From: Eremomyces bilateralis CBS 781.70 | Lineage: Eukaryota; Ascomycota; Dothideomycetes; Eremomycetales; Eremomycetaceae | Length of the DNA stretch: 64,000 bases | Reading direction: 5' to 3' | NCBI RefSeq assembly: GCF_010015585.1 | Contig: NW_022985076.1 | Coordinates: forward strand, 248,001 to 312,000 | Shown: positions 46,294-58,177 of the stretch, piece by piece | Position numbering within the stretch: the stretch's first letter is position 1 | How the letters are laid out: each line of letters starts with the position of its first letter | The notes under the pieces: model-generated | Seen by the model: the letters and a program-made list of their open reading frames with translations, nothing else | Databases searched by the model: none | Told to the model about the DNA's origin: nothing | Program-made: the position numbers and the translations under genes

Positions 46294-47643
46294 ATGAATC
46301 AAATGAACCCTGGGATGTACCAGCAGCAGCCATATCCTGTGTACGGAATCGTACAGCCGAGTCCAGCGTATAGACCGCTGGAAAGGTGCGCTAGAAATCC
46401 GTCGCGGGCGCCATTATTGCAAAACAGCAACTCATCAACTAACCGGGACACTTACAGTCGAGATGTGCGGTTGCTCGTTCGGCAGCAGCCGAAAGAAGCT
46501 CTGGTAGCCGTCGAAGGGAAGGAGAAGGGTACTTCGTCCTCTCGCCGAACGCTCCGAAGCATCGCTAACCGCAGGCCAGGGCGCAAACCCGTCGATCCCC
46601 CTCCCTTCGTGCAGCTTGTCGTGCATCAGCAAGCCGATCCTTCTTCGTGAGTAGAGAATCTACACTGAGCGACGTAGCATTAGCTGACTGCTCCAGGGTG
46701 TACCTCTCCAACCCGTATCTGTTTTGCGTGGCATCACTGTATGACAAGACAGGACGAGTCCCGGCGAACAGTGGCAAAGCACTTACAGGAACTCTGGTTT
46801 CATCATTACACCGGGTGAAAGATACCGATAACAATGGTAAGCACCCCGTTACCGTTCAAGAACCCAGACTGACCCTCCAAGATGGTGGCTTCTTCGTCTT
46901 CGGTGACGTTTCAGTGAAGCTCCCAGGAGAACACGTCTTATGCTTTACGCTCTACGATTATCGAAAGTGAGCAATCACGCATTGCGTCCAAGACACCATT
47001 CTAATACTTCCTAGGGAGGAAGGCGCTGCCTTCAAATTATGCCAGGGCTTCTCAGAGCCCTTCAAAGGTAGGATCGGTGGAGTTATTCTCAATGGTCCAA
47101 ACTAATTCAAGGACAGTCGTAACCCAGAAGGAGTTCCGCGGACTGGATGAGTCGACATATCTGTCCCGAGCCTTCTCTGATCAGGGGATTCGACTCCGGC
47201 TCCGCAAAGAACCTCGCGCCTTCGGGTCAGTCTCCTCAGTGCATCCTGCACGCTCCAGAACGCTAACCACCTCTAGCAGGCCAACCAAGCGCGGTTTCAA
47301 GGACACAGTAGAGGCGCCAGAGCAGGGCGAAGCCGAGCACTCGTTTGTGACCGACTTCAATGCGGACCCTCTGGACCCGGAGCGAACGCCCAAACGCGCG
47401 CGAACCATGGGCTCCGATCAGTACGACTTCGCGGGCGGGATGCCACGCGACTGGGCGCTGCCCGACCCTAGGGATAGCCAGGGACAGGTCTTCAACTCGA
47501 TGACATCGCTTGCGGAGCCGTTCCCCAGACAGGAGCCGTACGCACGACCGGAGTTCGCAAGACAGGGACAGGGATATCCGGATATCAGTGGGGTCGGGGG
47601 CCTAGACTTGTATCAGTCTGATGTATTCTATCCTGGCCAATGA
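46294..47643 (+). CDS. Velvet-domain regulator, VosA/VelC type
   Basis: Seven exons, 46294-46528, 46580-46646, 46697-46836, 46882-46966, 47015-47067, 47117-47225 and 47277-47643 (introns 45-51 nt), give 351 residues. The velvet domain runs from about residue 53 to 230: DVRLLVRQQPKEALVA, GKEKGRKPVDPPPFVQL (joined by intron 1), YLSNPYLFCVASLYDK, TGTLVSSLHRVKDTDNN, GGFFVFGDVSVKLPGEH, SEPFKVVTQKEF and STYLSRAFSDQGIRLRLRKE. The GTLVSSLH and FSDQGIRLRLRKEPR blocks fit the VosA/VelC subgroup better than VelB or VeA. Velvet proteins bind DNA as dimers and coordinate sporulation with secondary metabolism. The C-terminus carries a basic RTPKRAR-like patch, a possible nuclear signal. Intron 6 is stop-free and 51 nt, so it could also be retained. 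Confidence 0.92.
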
Positions 47644-48106
47644 ATCAAATGAAATGAAATTTTAATACATTAAACGATGGATTTCCTCAACCATGTGTAA
47701 TTACTCATCATGTTTTCAGTAAGCTGACAGTCTCTCGCCGTCGTCACCCTTCTGGGTCCATACCTGGAGCATAGAGTTACAGTAATCGCGCTTATCTCAA
47801 GATCCACCTTGCAGATCTCCCACGCTGTTCTTTTGGTCCGCCCCATTGCGTTGTGTGACACAACTTGTGTCCATGTCAATTATCAGTTTACTGAAAAAAT
47901 GATGTCAGAGCCTGAGGCAGAAATGGCCGCTTAAGCCCACACACGTCGTCACAATAACTCAGTGAGTTCCAGACTCCAATGGTACATGACTAGTCTAGCA
48001 GTCTAAAGAAAACGAGCGATCCTTTCTGAAACCAATTTTTATAATACTATGAACTTTCGAGTTTATATTTACAGATTTCCTTTTTTGAAATTGATAACTT
48101 ACACTC
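47644..48106. other. Intergenic, velvet 3' flank and F-box gene promoter
   Basis: 463 nt, AT-rich, between two plus-strand genes. AATACATTAAA-like polyadenylation context lies just after the velvet stop. Nothing else recognised. Confidence 0.5.
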
Positions 48107-50016
48107 ATGGCGGACGATGCTACACAAGGGGATCTCGGTCGAGCGATACTGAATATTCTACCTGCGGAACTTCTGTCCAATATCATTAGGTACCTTCCGA
48201 CCATAGAAGAAGTCAGGAACCTTAGTTTGACCTGTCGCGGTCTTACTGCCTTCATTCAAGAGCAAGGATGGAAGATCTGGGTCCAGACACACTTCCCCAC
48301 CTTCAACCCACCGCCCATATGGGAATCCGTCGCCGTTGAGCTAGCAGCGCTCTCGCAACACCTCGACACGAAGGCAATGACCCTTCGACACTTAGACCCT
48401 ACCGGAGCCACCATCTTGATCCCCCCTGACTGGCCAGACTACAAGTGGCCTGCCTCCAGCGCGAGGCAGACGATCGGCTATCGAGCCGTCCTGGACAGCT
48501 ATGAAGAGTGGAGGGCGGGAGACTGGGGGGCGCGACGAGAGGTGCTGGGATGGGGAGCTGGTCCGGCCTGCTACTTTCGCGTGAGGGAGATCGATCCGAA
48601 CGCTACTGGAAACAAACGAAGCAAGCCATTCAGATGGTGCAGCTTCAAGCCGCCGAATGCGGTGGATGGACACGATGATGTGACTATGCTGAAGCTCCTC
48701 GGCGTGCAAGACCCCACAGGCCATTTTCCTAAAGGGGATAGAGTCCTCATTGGAACCGCGGCCGGCAGTCTTACACTCGCGAGCTTCTCGCTTGAGGGGA
48801 GTGCTAACGACAGGAACACCGCTCTCTTGGCTGGCTTTGGCACGGGACAACGTGCATTGCTAGGCGGCGATGTATCGCCTGCTGGAGATGGGTTATTTGC
48901 TGTATCTCTGGGCAAGGCGGATATCGCTCTCTACCGCGTTCCAGATGAGCAGATGTCGGATGTTAATCCGTTGAGCGAAGTAACGGCATTCCGCGACACA
49001 AAAGACAGTCGGTTGTGGTGTTGCAAATTCATGTCGGAAACCCAACTCGCTGCTGCTGGTGGTTTATCCACTCATCCGATCAAGATATATCAAGTCACCC
49101 CTTCCGGATTTTCAGAGTCTCCCGTAAACTCTTGGGAGTTTAAGGATGGACTTTCGCGCCAGGGCACGCCGATTACCACAGGAACATGCTACGCCGTGGA
49201 ACCGATTCCCCAATCCTCATCTTTATACAATCCTGGGACCTTCGTGTCGGGCCTTAGAGACGGAAGTGTCAGGTACGTCTACCCACTCTTCATCCGTGAA
49301 CGAAGCTCATTTGTAGGCTGCATGACTTAAGAGTACCCGGTCTAGGCGGCAGATGCCTATACGATCTGTTGCCCGGACCTGTCTACTCCCTCTGCTGCAT
49401 CGGTGGACGAAGTCTCCTTGTCGGTTTGGGCGATAGCCCAACTATCGCGATTCTCGACCTCCGCATGCCTGGTAGTCGCGTCTATGACTGGAGAGATGCG
49501 TTGACCGAAGATCAACGCAAGGATCTGACATGCCCGCTCGTCCAAGCTCCGTCCGTTATCCGTGACGGTGGCGACCTTCCCAACAAAGCTGATGAAGTAT
49601 TCGGAGCCACCTCCGTGGACCTGCACAAGATAGTGCAGCGGATTACCGGCTGGAACAGGGCTCGAAGCACATTTCCGATTTACTGTCTATCGCGCCCCTC
49701 GTCTGTCTCGTCGAGTGTCTTCGTTGGTACACAGAATGGAGTGGCGCAGCTAGACTTCCAGGATAACCACGAGGCTTGGTGGGATTCCTTTTACCGAGGA
49801 AATGAAGCAACTTATGACCGGCTTCTTACCGCACCTGACCTACGCAGCATTGTCAGTATGACCATGGCAGAGCGGAGGTTTGACACGAGGCAAACGTGGT
49901 ATTGGAAACAGGCAGAGCTACCGTCCCTTGGACATCCTCCGCACTCTACGAAACTGCCGAAGGATGCAGTAAGCTTCCTTGGCGGACTGGACATGCGGTG
50001 GAAATTGGGATCTTAG
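48107..50016 (+). CDS. F-box protein with a probable beta-propeller C-terminus
   Basis: Two exons, 48107-49272 and 49317-50016 (intron 44 nt), give 621 residues. Residues 16-60 form an F-box: ILPAELLSNIIRYLPTIEEV then LSLTCRGLTAFIQ. Many strands of WD-like character follow: LIGTAAGSLTLASFSL, GDGLFAVSLGKADIALYRV, RLWCCKFMSETQLAAAGG, FVSGLRDGSVRLHDLRVPG (across the splice) and SSVFVGTQNGVAQLDF. This suggests a degenerate propeller that binds a substrate. F-box proteins bring substrates to SCF ubiquitin ligases through Skp1. The gene is a single conserved-looking fungal protein; I do not recognise a named orthologue. Confidence 0.85.
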
Positions 50017-50365
50017 CCAGTCACGGCATATGTGAGTAGGTATGTAAAGTGGGAGGCCCCTTTGACATCCTCGCTACGTCAAGAATGTGAAAAGGAGCGT
50101 GTTCGAGGTCGCCAATGCATAGACTACTTGTCTATGAATAGAAATAATATAGTCATATTCAGGGTATAGAGAGGTGATCCACAACATTACCTACACAATC
50201 ACCATAGCCTCGCATATCATACACGTCACATCCTCGAAACATGCAATACCCCGCCGTCATTGATCCCTAGCGTCGACTGACCGCTACGTCGAGATACCCA
50301 AAACCATGATCGGACCCCATGTCATCCAATTCCCAATCCGCCCACCCATCGTCCCCGATAACCCA

Positions 50366-50644
50366 TCACATTTCGTCATCTCCATCATCAGATCCAGACC
50401 GGAAGCGATCACCGAGTCTCGGCGGCCCGGATATCCAGACCTGGCTCGCGCTGACATCGTCAGCATCATGGTCCGGCTCTTTCTCATCATCATCATCCTC
50501 CCCGGCAACGGGGTCACCATCAACGGATGCGGCGTTGGCTGCTTCAAGCTCTTTCTGACGTTGGGCAAGCCGAGCGGCAAATTGTCGGCGCGCGCGCGAC
50601 GGCGCGACCTGCAGCGGAGGAGGGATCGCGATGGGAGGCGTCGA
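50366..50644 (-). CDS. Probable 3'-terminal exon of the SAPS gene
   Basis: After an AAG acceptor the frame reads STPPIAIPPPLQVAP, then SRARRQFAARLAQRQKELEA and an Asp-rich tail, ending at TGA 50366. The SRARRQFAARLA motif is what I expect near the C-terminus of fungal Sit4-associated proteins. Its phase (0) does not fit the obvious GTGACC donor after MDYR at 50898 (phase 2), so the true junction, perhaps with a small extra exon, is unresolved. The intron would be about 250 nt. Confidence 0.55.
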   Translation of the reverse strand, partial: STPPIAIPPPLQVAPSRARRQFAARLAQRQKELEAANAASVDGDPVAGEDDDDEKEPDHDADDVSASQVWISGPPRLGDRFRSGSDDGDDEM

Positions 50645-50894
50645 CTTAGGCTAAACAATGGCGCGAACGGGTTAGCCCTCTATTTCACGACGGAGAAAGA
50701 AGAAAAGAACAACACGAAAGATCCATCGTCTGAATTTGAACATGACTCGTACAATCATTAACTCCAATAGTGCTAAAAACGAGCCCTGCACAGACAGACC
50801 AAGATAGAAGCGAACCACATGACGGCCGCCACCACCGATGGGAGGTAAAAGAAAACGCACCCACTCTGCGCTTTCTCGGATCGATGTGACGGGG

Positions 50895-53800
50895 TCACCG
50901 ATAATCCATCTCAACATCTTCAAATGAGAGTTCACCCACTTGGTCTGATTCGCTCAACGGTTGAGTCTCCCGATCATCAACATCAGCCTCCCCGCTCTCG
51001 CTGCCCCCAATCACGCCCCCTTCATCCCCCTCCTCGTCTTCCTCGTCGCTGGAATGATTGAATCCGCTGAGCAGCGTGTTGCCGCCGAAGGTGTATCCGC
51101 CCGCTCCCGGGTCGCCGGCGAGTTCGAGGGTCTCCAGGCCGTTGGAGCCGCTGCTTTGGCCCATCAACGCGGCGAGGCCGGAGGACCCGCCGTCGTAGCC
51201 TTGCGCGGAGTTGACTGCATTCAGAACGGCTTGGCGTGGGCCGCCGGCCAGATCGGGTCGCACGCCGCCTAGGATGGCGTTGTCGCGTTCGCGTGTCTCG
51301 GTGAGCGTTTGCTCGACGTAAGTGACCCACCCATCGCTCATGACCCGTTCTAGGACAGATTGGGAGAGGAGCTCGGGCGGGTGTCGTTCGGTGAACTTGA
51401 CTACTTCTTCGGCGATTAATGTCAGGTGTCCCATGTATCCGAGACGGATGTTGGTCTCCTCCTGTGCTTTATCGCTAGCTTCCTGGCCGTCGATGATTCG
51501 CTCGGTGATTCGGCCATTGTCGAAGAGGTCGATGGCTAGGCTGCGGTTGAAACCGCGTTCCATTTGACCGTTGAAGACTTGTTGAACGACATCGTAGACA
51601 ACGTTGTGGAGGAAGTTATTCCATGGAAACCGGAAGAAGAAGTCCTAGATCAAGGTTAACGAGCCGTGACAAGGTCTATCAAGCTGAAGAAACACTCACA
51701 AGGATCGTAGGTACCACTCTGTTCTCCACGAATTGTATCTTCAAAAAATCCCCAACGACGGGTGCACCATCCACGTCGACCTCAAACGGAGGTGCGGGTT
51801 CTTCTGGGGGACCTGCAAGAATGACTGAATGTGAGCTCTGGGAATCCTCAAACTCCGTTCCCGTATCCGTTCCACGTTTCTCAGTTTCGTCCATGGCGTC
51901 TTCTTTTGATGCCGGACCGTCATGCTCTATGTTGTTGGAAACACTTGGCTTGCTCGAGAATAATGGTGCGGGCATTGCTGCAGAGATTTCGAAGCTAGGT
52001 TCATATTGCATACGATCTGGGGAACTGTTGGTACAGGTAATGATACAGTTGGTTAAATGGGACGTACCGGTGTCAGTCTCTTCCCCTGGAGGTAGGCTAT
52101 CCACAAACTCTGCTGCGGTCGTAGGTTCGGCTCCTGTATCCAGACCAAGGCCTTGTTCTAGCTTCAGCTGATCAAGTCTTTCGCTAAGTGATCCTGAGGA
52201 CTCCGTGTCGGTGGATGTAGGGCCGTCGTGGTTCGTATCTTCTGCTGCTTTCTCGGTTGCGCTCTCATTCTCTTCAGCTTTCTCATTAGGGACTTTCTCG
52301 GTGTTTGCTGAGCTGCCATCTGACAAGTCGTCCTTCTCTGAAAGAGCATGAGCCGTATCGTCCTTGCCAGGATCGGTTTCCACCTCTTCGCCATAGACAT
52401 CAGACGCTGCAACCTTTTCGAACTCGTCTTCCTCGCCGCTATTCGAAACTTCCAACCGTTTGATCAGTTCCGGGGAACCTTCTAAGCTCGAAGGCCGTCG
52501 CGCGTGATGAAAACCGGAGCTGTCAACGCTCGTTCCAAAGTCATTCTCGAGAGCAGACTCTTTCACGGAGGTCAACTTTCCTTCTGCTTTAAGTCTGGCA
52601 CGCTCGGCGTCCCTTGCCCTGATCTCCATTTCTGCCCCCCTCTCGTTGAGAAGAGCCATATTACTGCAATGGAGTAGCTCTGCCATCAATTCGCATGTCT
52701 TGAACCGATCGAATCCAAGCGGCTCGAATGGTTCGCCGAAGGCCGATTTGATTTTCTTGGGTATTTGAACCTTGACGCCATTCTCTTCGACGGTTTCCAT
52801 AGCAGTGTGCTGGATAAGACTCATGAAGTCGGGGATATGCTGCGCGAACTGGCGAAGAAGGGTGCCAAGGTATATCGGGTCGGAAGATTTGGGAACTGGG
52901 CCTATTTGGTTGTCCATGTCATAGTCGGAATTATTCTTTCGGATAACCTCAATGACAATACCAACGCCAACAGTCAGAGGATTGCCGCCACCAAGCATTT
53001 CGTTGATCAGCATTCCGATGCATTCCTCGGACACCAATTGTCGTGTCAACTCGTTTGGACCGATGACACTCTGATCCTGACTCGTCGCGTTCGCTGATAT
53101 CGTAATGATGGCTTTAAGAAAATCTCCGGCCGAAGTTTGGGTGGAAGAGGACTGCTTAGAAGACAAATATGAAAGCAAAATGGGTATCATGTCCTTCGTT
53201 TGCAACCACTATAGAGATGCGATGAGCGACGAAATCAGGAGCTTTTAATAAAAAACTTACATCAACAATGCCCTGTCCTCCTTCGGCCTTCTCCAAACTG
53301 ATGATCTTCAATAAGAGATCCATGATCATGGGACAGTCGACATGCTGCAACATGTCCGGAATGATGTTATCGATGGATTTGAATAGATCCAGCATCTCCT
53401 CGGTCTTTCGATCTAACAGGGACTCGTTGACTTTCATGAAATATCCAGCTTGGACGGCGTCAAGTGGTGGTTCTTGCTTGGCATAATCCCAGAATTTGCG
53501 CAAGCTTTCCTGGTTTTCCATCAAAGCCTCCGAGATGGACCAGACCTCCGAGGAAAGAATCTCACTGGCCACATATGCGTACTTCAGCCGTTGCTTTTCT
53601 TCTTTCGATTCCTCCCCATCTCCGTCGTCTTTGCCTAATGACTTCGATCTTGATCGACGCCTTCCCTTGCTGAAGAAGCTGTCCAAGGCGCCGCCGCTCG
53701 ATGGCCTGTCCTTCTCCGCTGGGCTCGGTTCATCTTCGTCCGGTGTCGGCTCCGGGTTCAGCGCAACTACATATCTCAGTAGGCGGTCAAGTATATTGTC

Positions 53801-53956
53801 GTCGCGCAGATACTCTATTAACTTCGAGTTCTGCTGCTTCAGCTCTTGGATAAGATCCGACTCGTCCAGCAGCTCCTCAAGAGTAACATCGGGTTTATCC
53901 AGTATCGAGTCTAGGGTGGAAATGTTCGCATATCCACCCCCAAAGCGCCAAAACAT
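50895..53956 (-). CDS. SIT4-phosphatase-associated (SAPS) protein
   Basis: Exons 53956-53261, 53208-52068, 52016-51700 and 51644-50895 (introns 52, 51 and 55 nt) give 967 residues if read to the stop at 50895. The start MFWRFGGGYANISTLDSILD and DVTLEELLDESDLIQELK are the SAPS signature; LQTKDMIPILLSYL, SEECIGMLINEML and VENRVVPTILDFFFRFPWNN follow. After the last splice come NNFLHNVVYDVVQQVFNG, NIRLGYMGHLTLIAEEVVKF and RERDNAILGGVRPD. These proteins are regulatory subunits of the PP6-type phosphatase Sit4, acting in TOR signalling and the G1/S transition. Intron 2 is 51 nt and stop-free, so retention would also keep the frame. A further exon probably follows at 50644-50366. Confidence 0.92.
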
Positions 53957-54936
53957 GTTGGCCGATGTGATCCCAGGGGGAATAAGAGGATATATGAGGG
54001 GTTTCCTGCGTGGAGAGCAGATCGGTCAACCAGGCGTAACTCGGAGCATGTGGCCAGGGTGTAGGAGAGACACGGGACGGTCCTATACTGAAAGTAAAAC
54101 CACGAGATATTGTTAGCCAGGCTCACATGAAAGCGCTAAATGGAAGAGTAATGATTATAACAGGAGGAATTGCGGCAGCTTGAAGACCACAAGGTATGGT
54201 AGTGTTATCAGAAGCTTCCTGAGAGCCTTACTAGGAGTTCAAGATGATATATGCTCGGATGTACCCATGCTATACGACGGACCGAATGGAACTATGGCGA
54301 TATCCCAGTTCTTAATGGTATTCGAGCTAGTCTACAAGTAGAGCTTTCATTCGATAGTTGGGAAGAGGACAAAAGGTGTCGTAGATTGATCACAAACAAG
54401 TGACACTCGGTGATTTGGACGTGGCCAAGTCAGATCGAATCGAGACCTGGCAAGCACGTGACGAAAAGATCATCCAGCATCGCGGATCATGATTGTACAA
54501 CTATCACCTTCATGTCATGATCACAGTTGAACATGAGGCTAGATCCCCAGATTTTTCTATGTCAGACCAAAGGGGACGTCTTAGAATAGGATGTTACATC
54601 CAAGTCCTTTACATATGTTAATGACAACTCCGATCCGGGTGTGATCGAGCAGGATTGAGCCCTACGGTACCTACAACTCCTGACACTAGTCATGATGCAA
54701 AAGATGGATGTTTAGGCCACAGCGTATCACAGGTCATTTATCGAATGCTCATTGAGTCGACTGTTGATGCCATCAACTTAATACGTTTGCCGTCCAGCTT
54801 CTGGGATTGGATTCTCCAAGCTAGGCCTTCCGCAATCTGTGACCCAGGGACGGTATTGACGAGATTCTCATTGATGTCCGCCTCCTACGCCTAGTAGAGA
54901 ACTCATATCATCCACCTGAAGCTAATATTCGCTCAA
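53957..54936. other. Divergent intergenic region, SAPS / TFB1
   Basis: About 1 kb between divergent start codons. No coding motif, repeat or RNA gene recognised. Confidence 0.55.
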
Positions 54937-56978
54937 ATGGCGAATTCAAATCCCTCTGTCGCTACCTCATACAAAAAGCAAGATGGTTCGCTCATCCTGT
55001 CAGCGGATAGGAAGTCTATCACCTGGACTCCAACGGCTCAGGGGGCCTCAAACGCGCCGATTGTCCTATCCGTAGCAGAGATATCAAGTTCGTTCGAACA
55101 TCCTCTAACGCATTCAAAGTATGCCTAGACTGACAGCCACCCGAAGACCTCCAGCAAACACCAGCCACAAGCGCCAAAGTCTCGACCAAAGTTGTCGTCC
55201 AGAAACCAAACCAAACTACCCCAGAGAACTTCGTCTTCACCTTTACATCACCGAACGCCCGAAATGAGCAATCCACCATAACCGAGTCCATCCGCAAGGC
55301 GATCGAGGCAAGCAAATCACAAAACGGAGCCGGCGATGGAGCCTCAACTGCTGCGGCTGGTCCACCAGGGGACGGGCAATCAGGCGCGATGGCTTTCGCC
55401 CAAACTGTGTCCAGTACACCTCGGACCGATCCCCTTTACGACGATGCGCGTCTTGCCACTGACGCCAACCTACAACGCTCCCTACTCCACGCGAACGCTC
55501 AGCTTCGGCAGCGATTCAATGAGTCGCTTGCCGAGAAGCCGGAAGGCATTACAATGTCGCAGTTCAGCGCACAATTTTGGTCGACAAGGGTGCATCTGCT
55601 ACGAGCACATGCCGTTGGAAAGAGCCAATCCCATGGCGTTTACAACGTACTATCGGAAGTGAAGCCGAAGAATGTGGACGGCACCGCGCGGTTGAACTTG
55701 AGCAAGGAGCAAATCGTTCTGATATTCAAACAACATCCGCTTGTAAAGCGAGTATACGATGAGAGCGTGCCGCCGATGCAAGAGAAGGATTTCTGGTCTC
55801 GATTCTTCGTCAGCAGGCTATGCAAAAAGCTCAGGGGGGAAAAAATCACCGAGATTGACTCCACCGACAAAGACCTAGACAAGTACTTGAACCAGGATGA
55901 GTATTCAACGCAGCGGAGGGACCTAGAACCTCATGTGCCACACATAATCGATCTAGAAGGCAATGAGAACGACATCACTCTGGAGAAAGGCAACCGACCG
56001 GATTGGACCATGCGTCCCCAAGACCACGATCGAGTTCCCATTCTTCGCGTGTTAAACCGAATGAGCGAGAAGATGATGACGGAAGTTGCTCCATCCGATA
56101 ACCTCTACGATCCCGTCGGCATGGACGAAGAGACGTTCAACCAACTCCGCTTGCGCGATCTCGATGCCAATGGCGCCGACAACCGTATCATCCTCAACAT
56201 CAAAGACCAGCGCCGCTTCCTCGCCGCCGGGGTCTCCCATGTCTCCAAAGAAGCTGCTCGCTTCGCCAAGATGCAACCCCAACAGGTCGTCGACAACCTG
56301 CGTGCGGAGTTCGGCACCGAGCCCTTCGATCTGAATGCCGCGCTCAACGTACGCCCACAAAGCGACGAGGACTCGGATGAGGAAGACGACCCACGCCCTT
56401 TAAAAGACCGCATCGGCAGCCGAGCCGGCCGCACCGCCGCCACAAACGACATGATCGGGACGATCCGCCAACGACGGAATTACACCGACGTATTACCCAG
56501 CGGTATGGACAGCGCAAATTTCGGCGCAGTCCCGCTCACAGACACCGGCCTGTCGCAGGATATCATCGATTCCCTCCTCATCACGCATAACACGACCATC
56601 GAATTCCTCCACTACTTCTGGGTGGTCTTCCACTCGGGCGATGCAGACCGGGCCGGCGAGCTGCAGAAGCTCGTCGAGACGCTGGATAAGAGCCTCGATC
56701 GCATCCAGATGATAGCCGATCGGGCAGAGCAGGAGCGGGGGAGCCGGGTCGCGGCGCTGCAAAAGCAGGAGGAGGAGCGGATGCGAAGGAAGGGGAGGAG
56801 GGGCCAGGTTAATGTCGGTGCAATCAAGGGAGGAGCGGCGGTTGTGAATCAGTTGCTGGCACCGACGAAGAGGGCGATTGATGCGGCACGGGTGGAGTTT
56901 GAGGCAGCGTTGAGGACGCAGTTAAGTAAGGCGGTCGGAGACAGTGGTGATCGTGATACGCCGATGACTGACCGATGA
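54937..56978 (+). CDS. TFB1: TFIIH core subunit Tfb1 (p62)
   Basis: Two exons, 54937-55087 and 55147-56978, give 660 residues. The 59-nt intron uses a GTTCGT donor and an AAG acceptor; this choice restores EISNLQQTPATSAKV, the conserved PH-domain strand. The N-terminal PH domain (about residues 10-110: YKKQDGSLILS, SITWTP, NFVFTFTSPNAR) is the docking site for activators and TFIIE. Two BSD domains follow (ITMSQFSAQFWSTRVHLL; PPMQEKDFWSRFFVSRLCKK). The C-terminal part has LLITHNTTIEFLHYFWVVFH and a Glu/Arg-rich helix. Tfb1 is part of the TFIIH core used in RNA polymerase II initiation and nucleotide excision repair. Confidence 0.95.
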
Positions 56979-57400
56979 GAACATTTGTCCCGCAACTACG
57001 GCTCTGGCTACCCCTTCGAGGGAGATACTCTCCTGGAGCTGGAAACATGGCCCACGGGACCGAAAGACGGCTCCATGATTGCAAGGATAGAAGTTTCGAA
57101 ACGATTCATATTCGGCGGTTCTACCTGGATGGATCTAAAGAAAACTTGCAACCAGTCTCGTTAAAGGAATATTCACAACGTCCCGCCCTAAAAAGGAGGA
57201 TCGTGAGACTGTCGTAACAACGTGCGGTCCAGGGTTTCACCAGGCCTCCACATCAATCTACTACACTCCCTCGATGCGATTGAGATGGCATCCTACCAAC
57301 TATCCATATATTAAAAATATTTCCGATCAAATACCAAAACCTTCGAGGCACCGCATTAAGAACACCATGAAGCAGGTGCCAGACTCCTCTCCCATGCAAT
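56979..57400. other. Convergent intergenic spacer
   Basis: 422 nt between the 3' ends of TFB1 and the unknown minus-strand gene. AT-rich around 57300 (tattaaaaatattt). No gene seen. Confidence 0.5.
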
Positions 57401-58177
57401 CTAAGTGTCCCTCACAGGGTCATAGTACGAAGTACCAGTGTGCGCCGTTTGTGCTGCAATAATATCAGCGCCAGGTACGTCGCAAGAGGTCGGACAAACG
57501 CGTCAACCAAACCAGTGGAGATGGAGCTAACTTACCGTAGTACGCATGAGGCGCATACGCCGCGTGCTGCGCGGCCGCCGCATCGCCGCATGGGTAGTAA
57601 TTCGCACTATATCGATTCCGATTCCGATCATCACGATAGCGAAACGAATGCCAAAGCCTGCCGAGCCGATCAATCACCCGTGCATTCCCGAATCTACACA
57701 CGCAGGGGGTTGGGGGGATGTCTTGTCAACGAAACGAAAATCAAAGCGCAACTTACGTCCACCGAATGATCCAATTCTCCCAATTCTCCCCGTCGTAGCG
57801 CACGCCGAGATTGTACACGGAGCGCGTCGCAGGGCTCGCGGTCCGGAAGATCTCCTGAATCTCTATGTGCTTGCTCGTCTCAGTGACGTGCGTGGTGGCC
57901 TGGTACCCGTGCAGGAGATGCTCACGATGGATGGCGCGCTCACGGCCGTGGTTCGCCTCTTCCTGTGTGCGGCATTAGTTCACTAGGCTCATGGATCGCG
58001 TGGGTGTCCGGCTTGCAAGGGGACACGATCACGGGTGTTTCATGGGGTTGGGGATCTTACCATCATCAGCATGTAGAGGTGGCGGTGGGCTTCGTTGGAT
58101 TCGGACCAGTTAAGCGCGTGGAAGAGGTCTTCCTTGGAGCGGCTCGGGGCGATGGGGGAGAGGATGGATGACGGCAT
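57401..58177 (-). CDS. Four-exon protein of unknown function
   Basis: Exons 58177-58061, 57962-57757, 57693-57536 and 57453-57401 (introns 98, 63 and 82 nt) give 177 residues. All donors are GTAAG and all junctions keep the frame, which argues for a real gene though I know no family. The N-terminal half is helical and charged (SRSKEDLFHALNWSESNEAH, EEANHGRERAIHREHLLHGY) with many His. The middle has IEIQEIFRTASPATRSVYNL and YDGENWENWIIRW; exon 3 is rich in Arg, Tyr and Ala. No signal peptide or membrane helix. Introns are longer than in the neighbours. Function unknown. Confidence 0.65.
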
